From NCBI GenBank assembly GCA_010909165.1, contig MU008166.1:744001-808000 (forward strand): a stretch of DNA of 64,000 nucleotides, read 5' to 3'. The DNA comes from Anthoceros angustus. Lineage: Eukaryota > Streptophyta > Anthocerotopsida > Anthocerotales > Anthocerotaceae. This document shows, piece by piece, positions 30,970 through 42,842 of the stretch. The position numbers were made by a program, and so were the translations under genes. Position 1 is the first letter of the stretch. The number at the start of each line of letters is the position of its first letter. The notes under the pieces were generated by a model. The model ran no database searches. It was not told the origin of the DNA and saw only the letters and a list, made by a program, of their open reading frames with translations.

Positions 30970-33013
30970 ATGGGCATTGTTTGCGGCCGATGCCTTCCCT
31001 TCTTGCCATTCTTCAGACAAGAGGCCGAGGGCCAGCAGCGGCCCGTGCTCATCGATGAACGGAGCGGCGAGGACCAGCAGCGGCCGCTGGTGTTTTGGGA
31101 AGGGGGTGGAAGGAAGCTGAGATTCGAGTTCAAGATCCGGGGAACGGATTTCGGCTTGGAGCTGCCTGCAGAATGTACGCAGGTGGAATCTGGGGATCAC
31201 AACCTGGCTGTGTTTGAGGGCGGGGATTTCGATCGGCGGCTGGTGGATTTGCTGCGGTTGGAGAATCCGGAGCTGTGCTTCGTGCCGATCTTGGAGAACA
31301 GGCGGCTGGTGGTAGGGGGCCGCATCCCGGAGGAGCCCATGCCGTACAGCGTTGCGACCTTCCTCATCCCGCAGCTGGCCACCGCGCAGGCACAGTTCGG
31401 GCTGGGGCAGAGATGGATGTGGCCCAGCCGGCGGACGCTGTACGTGTTCCGGGAGCGGAAGAAGCAGTTCTGCCCGGATATTGTTGTCACGCATGGCGAC
31501 GCGGTTTTGGCTGCAGACAGGGAGCTGCAGGGTCCGGGGAGCGAGGCTCTGGTGTACTATGATCTGCCGATGCTGCTAGCGCTGGAGGAGATGGCGGAGT
31601 CGGATGATCCGGGAGACATCGACAGGAAGTGCCGAGAGATGGTGAAAGCCGGCGCTGCGCGCACTGTGGTCGGGCTCTTTGCGTGGGATCCTGCGAGGCC
31701 GGGGGAGTTTGACGGGACTGTGAAGGTGTATGAAAGGGATTCAGATACGAGATCGGGGTTAAGAGCGGAGGCCAGGGATCCGAATTGGGATGTCGTGGTG
31801 AAAGGGTATCATCGGCCGAGATTCTTCGAGCTGGACGGCTTACATGTAGGCATACGGCTGTACATGCCGAAGGTGGCGGAGTACGCCTGGCCGCAGGCGA
31901 CGACCGGGGTCGGGAGCTGGGACACGCCCATCGATGGTTGCTGCGACGTCCGAGATCCGGAGGGAGTGAAGGAAGCCATCAACTTCGTGGAGTCGCTGAA
32001 TATGAAGGACAGCAACGGGAGGCTTTGCATGGTGGAGGCCGCAAAAGCGGGCGACAAGACCCTTCTTGATTACATGCACCGCCACGGCGCATCACTGGGC
32101 GGGGAAGGTGAGCACATTTGTGATGGAGTAGTTTCTTGTTCTTGGAGGTGATGGTGACAGTGCCTACTTGCTTTTTACGATCCGATGGTGACATTACCAG
32201 CATGTCACATTTTCACGACCCGAGAGGGTGACAGGAGGGTGATGGAATGTTGTTGGAATGATGACAGACGTGGAGGGTGTTTCTCCTTACCTGGCAGCCA
32301 GGGCGCACCAGCGTGCGGAGGCGTGTGAATGGCTGGAAGAGCGTGGGTGTGTGTTGCGCAATCTGCAGAAAGCGTTGGATCAGGCGATACGAAGTGGGAA
32401 AACAAGAGTTCTGGAGTACCTTCTGCTGGCAGGGGAATCAGAGAAGTTTGATGTGAGTATAAAACCTCTCTTTCTACCCGTGCTCGAATTTGCTGTGCTG
32501 TCCCGCTTATGGTTGCAAGGGCAGTTCGACGTATGTATTCGTGCTCAGAACATGGCTCGAATGTTTTGATAGGCAGGAGAGCAAGGTTGCTGGAGTACAC
32601 AGTCTCTCTCTCTCTCTTTGTGGACTGCAAAGAGAGTGAGGAATGAGAGCGCATTGAAAATGCTGGAGGACAAGTGTTGCGATCCAGCGAACATCCGTCT
32701 GTTATTAAACAAAGCGAAGGCTGATGAGGCAAGGCAGACTGTGAGCTGGAGGCCGCAATCGCTGCCGTTGTGGCTGTCCATCGCCATCAAGGTGTCTAAT
32801 GTGGAGCGTGTCAAATTTCTACTGGACCGAGGAGGCAAGCCCACGCTGCTGGATCACTACCATGCGGCCTTGCGCTCCGACCCCTCCATTCTCCAACACC
32901 TTCTGGATACTAACTCACTGTGCGAGAACGAACGGGACGAACTGTCAACATTCAGGAAGGACCTGGCCCAGGAGAGCCCCTCTCTCGTTGCCGGGGCCTT
33001 CCCTGCTGTGTGA
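30970..33013 (+). CDS. Ankyrin-like protein 2, tandem paralog with a single repeat unit
   Basis: The model is exon 1 30970-32107, exon 2 32268-32452 and exon 3 32633-33013, 567 residues. The donors are GAAG/GTGAGC and GAT/GTGAGT; the acceptors are GACAG/ACGT and CAAAG/AGAG. Exon 2 has the same length (185 bp) as in gene 1. The N-terminus MGIVCGRCLPFLPFF keeps glycine 2 and cysteines 5 and 8, suiting dual acylation. Only one 14-residue unit (VLIDERSGEDQQRP) is present where gene 1 has fourteen. The middle domain and ankyrin-like C-terminus are closely similar to gene 1 and the frame is fully open, so both copies appear to be under constraint or recently duplicated. The function is unknown. Confidence 0.82.
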
Positions 33014-33493
33014 AGGCCTGATAGACGAGATATCTCCGGCAGACAAAGGATGGTGTTGATTGTGTAGAGGATTTCCCAGGCACAGCCCTTCATTGATGGG
33101 CGCTCATCTTTCAAACCAGGTACATTTGATGGGGATATCAGCCATAGCGACTAAAGTGTCGTGCTTGAACTCAGTGAAGGCAGGATCTACAATCGATTCA
33201 ACGCCACCATCTGGGTCGTGCCTTCAACCAACGGAAGAAGAAGAGGAATATTATTTAAGTCCACTAAGGACGGATTTCCGTCATGGGACTGAAATATGAT
33301 AACTACATAGATTGTGGTAAAATAGTCTGGACTAATGTAAAGATAAAATTTAAATAAGATAAATAATCTTCAATCAATTAACAGTGTCAATGAAATTGCG
33401 TGAATAAATGCCAAACACTACCAATTCATCTCCACGAATCCTAGGAAAGAAATCACTTGACCTACAGCGCATAAGCTGCTTTGAAAGCGGGTA
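33014..33493. other. 3' flank of ankyrin-like gene 2
   Basis: The first part matches the 3' flank of gene 1 (GAGGATTTCCCAGGCACA). The remainder is AT-rich and no gene is seen. Confidence 0.4.
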
Positions 33494-33725
33494 ACTTCTC
33501 CTTCTTAGTCTTCCATTGCAATGGTATAAGATCCTCATTGATATATAACTGACTTCTCCTTCTTAGTCTTCCATTGCAATGGTATAAGATCCTCATTGAT
33601 ATATAACTGACTTCTCCTTCTTAGTCTTCCATTGCCATGGTATAAGATCCTCATTGATATATAACTGACTTCTCCTTCTTAGTCTTCCATTGCAATGGTA
33701 TAAGATCCTCATTGATATATAACTG
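33494..33725 (+). repeat. Four tandem 58-bp units
   Basis: The unit starts ACTTCTCCTTCTTAGTCTTC and ends GATATATAACTG. It occurs at 33494, 33552, 33610 and 33668 with essentially one base change (GCAATGG to GCCATGG in the third unit). Confidence 0.95.
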
Positions 33726-34317
33726 AGTTGTCCGTAACATAGACCTAGCCTTCATAACTGGAGGCGATCATCCATAGAGTGAAAAGTCATAATCAACATG
33801 TGCTCTCTACCAGAATCCTTTCCAAGCCAGATGGCTGGAGGAAACGACCACATCGACCTCTAGGCAACAGCTTAGATTAGTGGACAACTCATCCATCTTT
33901 CCAAGGTCGGAAGTTGGATACAGGGTTCAAATACATTTAACAAACATATTCTCCGAGTTTATCTCGTGGCTTTTAAGAAGTTTGAGTTGTAGAGATACTT
34001 ATATTTTAGAGATCTTTGTTTTTGGGATTGACGAAGAAGAGAAGAAATCTATTACAGTCCACTTGGATGGAATTTTTTCCTATACCAGTTTTGAGATATG
34101 TCTAACAAGCATATTTCATAAAAGTTTCTTTTCATAAATTCTTAAAGTTTTTTTTAGGTGTTTGTGGAACACTAGTTTTAAGAGTTTTTTTCAGGTTATT
34201 GTGGCATTTGTTTTGTAGCGTTGGTGGAAAATAAGATCTTTTGGGGGAGGGATCAACTCTGTTTCTAACTCTAAGTTTTAATAGGTTTTTTTTTGGTTTT
34301 TGTGTCATAGGTTTTCT
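33726..34317. other. AT-rich spacer
   Basis: An 85-codon plus-strand frame (33880-34137) has no recognisable motif. Poly-T tracts dominate. I see no supported gene. Confidence 0.4.
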
Positions 34318-35171
34318 GGGTTTTTGAAAATTTAGAGTTATGGTCTTTTTTGGTTTTTAAAATTACATTTTTTCTTGTTGAGGTGCCAAGGTTACAAGTT
34401 TTCTTCTTTTTGAGGTTTTTTCCTTTCATGGTTTTTAAAATTCAAAATATTTATCGTTTTTAAAGTTTTTGAATTTAGACTATTCTTATGATGAGTGGTC
34501 AGTGATTGATGGTTCAAACTTTATGAAGGAGAAGAAGGGTTACATGATACTAATTATTTTTATTTATTATAGATGTCTTTCTTAAATCATGGGTGTTTAG
34601 GTGATAGTTCCATACCTTAATGAAGGTGTTGGTAATATTCATATAATGCGCAATAATGGAATGACCAGGTCTTACCGTAGTGTTTTGTATGTTTAGGGTT
34701 TTGTGTTATTCGTGCTAGCTATGCGTGTGCTTGGTTTGGTTGTTGGGTTTTTGAAAATTTAGAGTTATGGTCTTTTTTGGTTTTTAAAATTACATTTTTT
34801 CTTGTTGAGGTGCCAAGGTTACAAGTTTTCTTCTTTTTGAGGTTTTTTCCTTTCATGGTTTTTAAAATTCAAAATATTTATCGTTTTTAAAGTTTTTGAA
34901 TTTAGACTATTCTTATGATGAGTGGTCAGTGATTGATGGTTCAAACTTTATGAAGGAGAAGAAGGGTTACATGATACTAATTATTTTTATTTATTATAGA
35001 TGTCTTTCTTAAATCATGGGTGTTTAGGTGATAGTTCCATACCTTAATGAAGGTGTTGGTAATATTCATATAATGCGCAATAATGGAATGACCAGGTCTT
35101 ACCGTAGTGTTTTGTATGTTTAGGGTTTTGTGTTATTCGTGCTAGCTATGCGTGTGCTTGGTTTGGTTGTT
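34318..35171 (+). repeat. Two identical tandem 427-bp units
   Basis: Units 34318-34744 and 34745-35171 both start GGGTTTTTGAAAATTTAGAG and end TTTGGTTGTT, and appear identical throughout. The sequence is T-rich on the plus strand and non-coding. Confidence 0.93.
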
Positions 35172-36559
35172 GGGTTTTTAGCTTGGAGAGTGTACTATTT
35201 GACATGCTCATAGGTAGTCATCATGTTGTTGCCATAGGTATTTTCTAGGATGAATGTTGCCATTGGTATTTTCTAAGATGGATGTTGCCATTGGTATTTT
35301 CTAGGATGGATTATCTAAGCCGAAGTACTCTAAAGAATAGATGCATTTACCTTATTTTTGATCAAATGTGTAGTTTGTTTGGGTCATAATTATGGATCTT
35401 CTTGGGTTCCTTGTAGATGTTTCTAGGATCAAGTGCACGGTTTTGTAGGAGTATATTCTTACAAATTATCATTAACAGGTATTTCTACATTTTTGGTAAT
35501 TATGGTTGAGAGGTTTTTTTCTTTGTGCATATTTCCTAAGATTTGAGTTGTAATTGGTCTTGTTCATTCATATATATGTAATGAAGTTGGCTATATGTGT
35601 TTATAAATACACCGCAAGTAGAGGGCCGTGGATTCGCCAAATGTTCAATACATGTCCTTTATGCACATGCTTGTCTAAATGCGGTGTTCTTACAAAATTG
35701 TCTCTTAATTGTGCCTCTTTGGCTTAAGCCAAATGGACACACATTTAGAAGAACACCGCTTGTTAAGCTAGATGGGTATTTCGATGGGTCTCCATAGAGA
35801 CGTGGATGCCTTTGCTGCAAGTAGCTTAGGCACACCATGAGAACTGTTAAGGACTCCTCACACATGGGGTGATGGTAGGCCTAAGGCAGGATAATACCTT
35901 TATGACACTACCACCTCCTGCATTGGACAGTAGAAACGTGAGGGGACACTGTGTGACAGTAGAAACATGAGGGGACATGGTCTACTTCCAACACATTGTG
36001 GGGACCTCATTGATGAGAGCTCGAGGCCTTTCAGCAACGGCATGCAATCATTCGTATGTTAGACGTCCATTCGATGTAAGCACACTGCTCAGCTGCTCAT
36101 TACCAAGACACACTGACATAGGGAATTAGCACCCACGGACATCTGGCTGCTACTTGGTCACACAACTTGGGTTAGCTGCTCAGCCGTTATAACGGACAAG
36201 GGAAACTCCTGCACAAATAGTCACCTTCTGTAGCACACACACACCAATTTCTGTAGCACACACACACAGGTTAGTGATCAACATCAAACCAACGTAGGGG
36301 CCTGAACAATGGAGCTCATACGCTCTGCAGTGGCATGAAGGGCATGCCCTTGCATTGCGGATGCGTCCTTGCTAATCCCATTTTGGATCCCCCTTACCAC
36401 CTCCTTGCCTTCAGGTCCTCCCGCTCGCTTTGGCTCAATATTGACCCACAGGCTTCTTTTTGCTGGCTTTCTCAAGCTGCCAACTGGCTTAGAAGACTCG
36501 AGTTTGAACCTTTTAGACTCCCTGCTTGGCCCTCTCCCTCCTCCCAACTCCCCCTTTCT
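35172..36559. other. AT-rich spacer with short repeats
   Basis: A 28-bp repeat lies at 35228-35311. A duplicated segment (AGTAGAAACRTGAGGGGACA) lies near 35930-35980, and two (CA)n tracts lie near 36236-36268. The open frame at 35597-35797 has no ATG start and no known motif. Confidence 0.5.
35228..35311 (+). repeat. Three tandem 28-bp units
   Basis: The unit GTTGCCATTGGTATTTTCTA plus RGATGGAT occurs at 35228, 35256 and 35284. Confidence 0.9.
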
Positions 36560-36937
36560 CACATCCCTCCAACCACTCCATTCGCAGGACCCTCAAATTA
36601 AAATACCTTCGCCTCACCTGGTCCCCTCTTTCCTTTTCCTCCCCTCTCACTTCTAGACTCCGCTTTTACAAAGACGAGCTCCGAGTTAATCCTCCCTCTG
36701 GTAAATTTCCTACCCTGCCCTGCTACTCAGTTCCCCCTATCCTTCAAACTCCGCACACTCATAGGTCAATTTCGTGTTTGCTCCCACCACCTCCAGATTG
36801 AGACCGACCGTTGGCTCAAGCCTACCCCTTCCCAAGACGAAAGGATCTGCAAGCTTTGCTCCTTGGACCCCGAATCACTCACACTTCCTCTTTATTGTCC
36901 CGCCTATGCCGATATTCGGTCTCACATTTCTTTTTAG
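36560..36937 (+). pseudogene. LINE (non-LTR retrotransposon) ORF2 tail
   Basis: The frame from 36737 reads KLRTLIGQFRVCSHHLQIET, DRWLKPTPSQDERICKLC and LYCPAYADIRSH, then a stop. This is the zinc-binding segment found at the end of many LINE reverse transcriptase polyproteins (R...C.LC...H/LYCP.Y..IR). An earlier piece in another frame (FYKDELRVNPPSGKF) fits the preceding region. The rest of the LINE is missing, as expected for a 5'-truncated copy. Confidence 0.6.
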
Positions 36938-36999
36938 TGTGTCGGCTTCACAAGTATTTTCTCTTTCCACATTCCTAGGCTCTCGGACTATGTCTCTGA
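36938..36999. other. Junction of LINE tail and composite array
   Basis: The array begins near 37000, where CTTGTTGGACTCCTTGTAGT appears. The same words mark the starts of units B (50127) and C (57950). Confidence 0.5.
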
Positions 37000-37362
37000 G
37001 CTTCTTGATCTTCGCAGCCTTGTTGGACTCCTTGTAGTCTTCGCCTTCTTCTCTGCCTCATTTAATAACCGCTTCTTTAGTTCGATGTACGTAAGTATAC
37101 TCGGATTTTAATCTCTTTTACGCAGTACTATCTTTGTCCATGATGGTCCTTCCATCCTTAGCGGACATAAATAGCCTATGTAGCGTTGCCCCTTCACCTA
37201 CATGCCATCTACAGAAATGCTCATAGAAAACAGCCCGAAGTCGCTTCACACTGCTCCGCTCACTTCTCCCACACAATGCCGAAGTCCCATGATGAAAAAT
37301 TCCGTCCAAGTGCACTATAATAAACTCTTCTCTTTCTTGTAAAGGTTGAGAAAGTAAGTACC

Positions 37363-38014
37363 TTGATCACCTTTCTGACAAGCCTCACGCCAATTCCGAC
37401 ACACCAATTTTACGCAAGGTGGAATTTCCTATTCGATACATCCCGATTCAACTCCCCGCCTCGCCGCCACCGCCATTCTCCCTCCTCCATGTCGTTGCCA
37501 AATCACCATGAGCAAGCACAAGTGCTTCAAAACATCATAGCTACACTACTTCGTAAGACATTCAAAGAAATGGTTTCAGACTCTTCCTCTTCCTCTCCAA
37601 AGGGCGATAGATAACGCAAGGGAAACAACATATATGCGAAAGGCAATCAGCTTGTATCTTCCACTCATCCGAGAAATAGCACACAAGATGTACACGACGC
37701 CTGAGGCCACTCGGCTTCTCCAAGCTCAAGAGGCATTGGGAAAGCATTTTGAAAAACCGATAGTTAGTACTGCCATGCGGATGCGCAATCGATTCAAGGA
37801 AGTTTATTCCCGGCCGTGTCGAGCTTGAAACTCTTCGAGGCTCCTCAGTTGGGAGAGGACCTGCCTTTTGCCGGGCATATGTACCATCGAGGCCGAGGAG
37901 GTTCGTGGTCCCAAAGGGCTTGACGCCATGGAGATTGTTTGCGGCCGATGTCTTCTGCCTTGCCGCTCTTCGTGCAGAGGCCGAGGACCAGCAGGGTGCG
38001 CTGATGGAGGAACC
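37363..38014 (+). repeat. Captured ankyrin-gene 5' end, copy A1
   Basis: The segment parallels 25790-26440, from the flank through the start codon. After the ATG at 37929 it reads MEIVCGRCLLPCR, compared with MGNVCGRCLPCW and MGIVCGRCLPFL in the genes, so glycine 2 is changed to glutamate. The frame ends within about 35 codons. Confidence 0.8.
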
Positions 38015-38205
38015 GTTAGAAATCTATAGGATTGGTGCAACACATCACATATCGAGTTATGAGTATAAGTCCTAGAAGTATACAGATCATCCCAGAGCGA
38101 GGTAGGGTTTCATACTATCGAGAGTATGACAAGGGCAAGGCTATATATGTGTGCATAGCACACCATTTTTAATGTAATCAACTTGGGACTTACTATTTTC
38201 TAACA
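38015..38205 (+). repeat. Solo LTR-like insertion, copy A1
   Basis: The 191-bp block starts GTTAGAAATCTATAGGATTG and ends TATTTTCTAACA; the ends are inverted (TTAGAAA and TTTCTAA). A TATATATGTG box lies inside. Similar bases (AACTG or its variants) lie on both sides. Copies at 39373, 51134 and 58938 sit in the same position. Confidence 0.6.
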
Positions 38206-38224
38206 TAGTAACTGCTTTCTAACT

Positions 38225-38698
38225 TTGACAGGGGATGGCATCCGCCAGGCCCCTCCTCAACAAGTGGATCTGCAGGAGTTGACAGCCATGATTCGGGCTC
38301 AGTCGGACATGCTGGACCAGGCTGCGTTGGCACTCACCTGGCTCAGTGTGCAGGGGCGACGAGAGGAAGTGGTGAAGGCTAAATTCGATGAGGAGGAGGC
38401 TAGGCGAAAACAGTTGGAGGAAGACAAGCAGGCACTGGAGGAGGTGAGGATCAAAATCCAGGAGGATTTACGCAAGGCCCGGGAGGAGTTACAGTCCATG
38501 ACGAGTCAGCAGGAATCGCTCATGGCTCAGATCAAGGATGCCCATGAAGCAAATCGAGATGCTGAGAACTGCTGCAGCCCAAGAGCAAGAGGTAGCCTCT
38601 GGAGAAGGTCCGTGGCCAGTACAAGGAGCGAGGGCGACGAGGCCGAGCCGAAGGAGAGGGGAAAAGGGAAGAGGAGCAACAGTCCACGATCGAGGTAG
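38225..38698 (+). CDS. Gag-like coiled-coil protein, fragment A1
   Basis: The frame contains APPQQVDLQELTAMIRAQSD, then a charged coiled coil (KQLEEDKQALEEVRIKIQED), and ends in a Lys/Arg-rich segment. It comes directly after a polypyrimidine stretch ending TTTGACAG. This layout is that of a plant Gypsy gag N-terminus, but no zinc knuckle is present in this part. The downstream half (GGHIMLRHMDE region) is out of frame here and best read in unit B. Confidence 0.5.
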   Translation: MTGDGIRQAPPQQVDLQELTAMIRAQSDMLDQAALALTWLSVQGRREEVVKAKFDEEEARRKQLEEDKQALEEVRIKIQEDLRKAREELQSMTSQQESLMAQIKDAHEANRDAENCCSPRARGSLWRRSVASTRSEGDEAEPKERGKGKRSNSPRSR

Positions 38699-38817
38699 TA
38701 GAAGCCACTAATGAAGGAGAGACGATCATGAGCGTAAACCCCTACCATGGTCGTGGAACAAACGACCCGTGGAGTCTACTACCGGGTAGCGGAAATCCCC
38801 ACCGACGTTGGAGAACC

Positions 38818-39372
38818 CGCCTCGCCGCCACACCATTCTCCCTCCTCCATGTCGTTGCCAAATCGCATGAGCAAGCACAAGTGCTTCAAAACATCATAGC
38901 TACACTACTTCGTAAGACATTCAAAGAAATGGTTTCCGACTTCCCTCTTCCCTCTCCAAAGGGCGATAGATAACGCAAGGGAAACAACATATATGCGAAA
39001 GGCAATCAGCTTGTATCTTCCACTCATCCGAGAAATAGCACACAAGATGTACACGACGCCTCGAGGCCACTCGGCTTCAAGCTCAAGAGGCATTGGGAAA
39101 GCATTTTGAAAAACCGATAGTTAGTACTGCCATCATGGATGCGAATCGATTCAAGGAAGTTTATTCCCTGTGTCGAGCTTGAAACTCTTCGAGGCTCCTC
39201 GGGATTGGGAGAGGACCTGCCTTTTGCGGCATATGTACCATCGAGGCCGAGGAGGTTCGTGGTCCCAAAGGGCTTGACGCCATGGAGATTGTTTGCGGCC
39301 GATGTCTTCTGCCTTGCCGCTCTTCGTGCAGAGGCCGAGGACCAGCAAGGTCGTGCGCCCGATGGAGGAACC
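38818..39372 (+). repeat. Captured ankyrin-gene 5' end, copy A2
   Basis: This is an internal repeat of 37450-38014. It starts abruptly inside gag at the shared bases CCCGCCT and again contains ATGGAGATTGTTTGCGGCCG. Confidence 0.8.
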
Positions 39373-39563
39373 GTTAGAAATCTATAGGATTGGTGCAACA
39401 CATCACATATCGAGTTATGAGTATAAGTCCTAGAAGTATACAGATCATCCCAGAGCGAGGTAGGGTTTCATACTATCGAGAGTATGACAAGGGCAAGGCT
39501 ATATATGTGTGCATAGCACACCATTTTTAATGTAATCAACTTGGGACTTACTATTTTCTAACA
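39373..39563 (+). repeat. Solo LTR-like insertion, copy A2
   Basis: It is nearly identical to 38015-38205 and in the same relative position. Confidence 0.6.
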
Positions 39564-39587
39564 TAACTGCTTTCTAACTTTGACAGG

Positions 39588-41160
39588 GGATGGCATCCCG
39601 GCCCCTCCTCAACAAGTGGATCCGCAGGAGTTGACAGCCATGATCTCGGCTCACGGACATGTTGGACCAAGCTGCTTGGCACTCACCGCCCGTATGGAGG
39701 TGCGACGAGAGGAAGTGGTGAAGGCTAAATTGAAGGAGGAGGAGGCGAAACAATTGGAGGAAGACAAGCAGCATCGGAGGAGGTGAGGATCAAAATCCAG
39801 GAGGATTTACGCAAGGCCCGGAGGAGTTATCCATGACGAGTCACAGGAATCGCCATGGCTCGATTAAGGATGCCCATGAAGCAAATCGAGATGGGAGAAC
39901 TGCCAGGCCCAAGAGCAAGAGGTAGCCTGGAGAAGGTCCGGTTGGCAGGTACAAGCGGGAACTAGACGAGGCCGAGGAAGGAGAGGGGAAAAGGAAGAGG
40001 AGCAACAGTCCACGATCGAGGTAGTAGAAGCCACCACCGAATGAAGGAGAGACGATCATGAGCGTAAACCCCTACCATGGTCGTGGAACAAACGATCGTG
40101 GAGTCTACTACCGGGTAGCGGAAATCCCCACCGACGTTGGAGAACCCTCCGAGGCAACCATGAGCGGCGCAAGAGGAGGCAACGTGGCATCCTTCAAGGC
40201 ATGGTTCAAAGGTGGGTAGTCCACGGAGGAGGGGGGGTAAGCACCTCATCTGCAGCAGGAGGTCATATTATGTTGCGGCACATGGATGAGGGATCTTATG
40301 TTCCCCGGTCTCTATGTGAATGGGGAACGCGTGCTTAACCTTACTATCCATGTGCGTGTGGGAATAGGAGGGACTGTGGCTTACCTTCGCAAGTGAGGAC
40401 TTGAAGTGGATGGTTCTTCCACCGTGCTCGGGTAGGGGGTTGACTGCTAGACTGAGGCGCCTTGAAGGAGCTTACGGAGGAGGAAGCCCAGCATGGGTGG
40501 AAGAGGGGCCGATCGATTCTCAAAGCAGGCAAGCAAGGGTGGATGGAGCTCAGAATGTGACACACCGCGATTAGGTGCGAGGAGTCGACCAGCAGGAAGC
40601 GAGGTGGAGATTTTATGGGAGGATTTACCATTAGCGACGAGGAAGGAGGGTCCATGGATTCGGCAGCAGAGAACGAAGGGCCAGCGACGGAGGAGGGCGG
40701 AGATAACGAGATGTGAGTAGTGGCATCCTAGGAATAGAACTTTGATAGGATTAGGTAGGATGCCATCCCGGACCTAAGGCCGTCCGAAATTGTAGGGCGC
40801 CTCTTCGCTCAAATGCTTAGGACTGGATATTCGGTGGGCTATGACGCCCATGTATAAAGGGGCTTGGCTTGTGCCTCACATCGATAATTCCTCGGTTGAG
40901 ATCCCCACGCCTGCGTGGTTGGAGACGGCCGATCGACGGAGGTGGTGTGCGCGAGACACCCTATGGGTGGTCGAGAGCTTGCTCCGCAACCGGTGGGAGG
41001 AGGGTGATGGAGCGCTCCTCTCTGACAACGGAGGAGGAAATTGAGGGATTGGTGCGCGGCGGGTCTCGGAGCTTGCTTGTAACGCCCGCCAGACGCCCGA
41101 GAATTCTTCTTTCCCTTACCCTTTGCCCGCTGGTTGTGTTCCAAAATTAAGAGAGTGTGT
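39588..41160 (+). pseudogene. Gag-like region and downstream spacer, unit A
   Basis: The second gag copy continues through the MDEGSYVP segment near 40290 into non-coding sequence, with many frame breaks. No protease or reverse transcriptase was found in the roughly 1.5 kb before the integrase, so the element lacks its own polymerase. Confidence 0.5.
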
Positions 41161-41511
41161 GTGTATGGGTGGGCATGGGCGAAAGTTTGAGGTGCTTTAT
41201 GGAAGCGCTTTGATCAAAGTTTAGTGCTTTACTAATTGATACAATTGATTAAAAGAGGTGGGCTTTTATAGCCTATGTATGAAGAGTTGTACCTCTTCGA
41301 CAAGATACCAAAGGGTATGACCACGCGGGTTAAGCTAAGCTAGCCATAACCAACGCGGGTCTGCATTTCTAACTCCCTCTCACTAGTTGGGTTATCTAAA
41401 TCAAAGAACTAATAGTCATTTGTCACCGGAGTATTGTATAGAGTTCTCGAATCGCGTAAATATTTGAGTTCTCGAATCGGCAGATCCCCTGACCTTCGAG
41501 GCAACAACAAG

Positions 41512-42165
41512 ATGCCTTCGCATTATTCAGATCCATTTGTCCGCCACGTAGATGCCTTATATCAAGCGGACCGGATGGAAGAGAAAGCCAGGGTAATAGA
41601 TGCCAGATTCCTCGCTGGTTGTCTGCTTGCACGACGGAGAAGCCGGAGGACATTTCGCCGCACATCACTTGCAGGAAAATTCTTGAAACAGGTATTGGTG
41701 GTCGAGCATGCATCAGATGCTGTGGAGTTTGTGAACGTTAGACGCCCGCCAGGGTTGGCAAACCCTCCGCCACAACCCAATGGCCATTGGTCCCAATCTC
41801 GCACCGCCCCATTCAAAAATGGGGCATAGACTTTGTTGGCCCCATCCACCCAAGACGAGGAGCCGCCAAAATCAAGACATCCCGGGTTGCCACCGACTAT
41901 TGCACGCGATGGTGGAGGCGCAGCCCTCCAGCCGACATGTTGTGGCCAGTTTGTCTATGAGCAGATTATTGCCCGCTACGGATGCCCCTAGAGCTTGTCA
42001 GCCGAGGGGTCGACTTTGTAAATGAGGTCATTTCTCATATGACGGTCTACTTCAACGCTCGCCACGTGAAAATAACTCCTTATAATCCGGCCAACGGTTG
42101 ACGGAGAGGGCAAACGGGCTCTTATGTGAGATCCTCGAACAAACTTACGGTGGAATATGCATATG
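41512..42165 (+). pseudogene. Ty3/Gypsy integrase, unit A, truncated
   Basis: The segments correspond to the integrase of unit C (zinc-binding H2C2 region, KNGA.. 'FVGPIHP', 'ARYGCP') but are broken by indels and the sequence departs at 42165 after VEYAY. The departure point is the same as in unit B, where a second element (D or E) begins. Confidence 0.6.
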
Positions 42166-42842
42166 TGGGCTACTGACTTCCTTGGGGGTTAAGAACAAGT
42201 AGGGTTTTGTTTTTCAGTAGGATCGGAGGATAAATAAGGCGGAAAAGGAGGAATAAGCATGGATAGCACCTGGATCGACTGAGTATACTCCGACTGAGTG
42301 GGCAACGTACCCGGACCTACTATGGCAGGCACCGGACTACGTCGGGGTAACGGGATAAGTCCGGACCCACTCCAGGTCCAAGCAGGATAAGTACGCCAGG
42401 GAAAGTAACTTAGAAGTTGAGCCGTGAGGACGGACTAGGCGGCGCCACGTGGACGGCCCTGAGTGGAGGTCGGGCATGCAGCTGGCCAGACCGACCTGCT
42501 GGGGCCGCAGGCGGTGTATTCACGCCCGCGGACGCGCGCGCGTAAGGCGAGTACGCGGCGCGTAAGGCCGTGCAAGCGGAGGCATAAGGTCATAATAAGC
42601 CATGCACTCGCGCTACGACAGGAAGAGGCGCCTTCCCGCCTGGGCCGTTACTCCCAAAGGCGTCAAGGGGAAGGTCTGGCCGCACCGAGACACCTCGCAG
42701 CCTCTGCGCCCGCAACCCGGCTCGCTATCTCTTGAGCGCCCAAGCACCTTCGAGCGTGGTTCACCGCCGGGGTTGGAGCAACGAACGCGAGGAGATCGCG
42801 GCCGAACTCCGGCCGCGCCAGCAACAAGGGGAGACGAAGGCG

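Larger units (their letters stand above)
37000..42165 (+). mobile_element. Composite retroelement array, unit A
   Basis: The order is a common leader (37000-37360), the captured ankyrin-gene 5' end, a solo LTR, a gag-like coiled coil, a spacer of about 1.2 kb without reverse transcriptase, and a Gypsy integrase start cut at GTGGAATATGCATATG. The segment from captured 5' end to gag is duplicated inside this unit (37.4-38.8 and 38.8-40.1 kb). The same order recurs in units B and C, so this is a head-to-tail array rather than independent insertions. Confidence 0.8.

Noticed and set aside
33494-33725. Regular 58-bp repeats that could suggest a CRISPR array
   Set aside because: The units are contiguous with no variable spacers, no cas genes are near, and the DNA is eukaryotic.
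35597-35797. 67-codon frame read as an RNase H-like piece (KLDGYFDGSP)
   Set aside because: The resemblance to a DG motif is too short, there is no ATG and no neighbouring domain.
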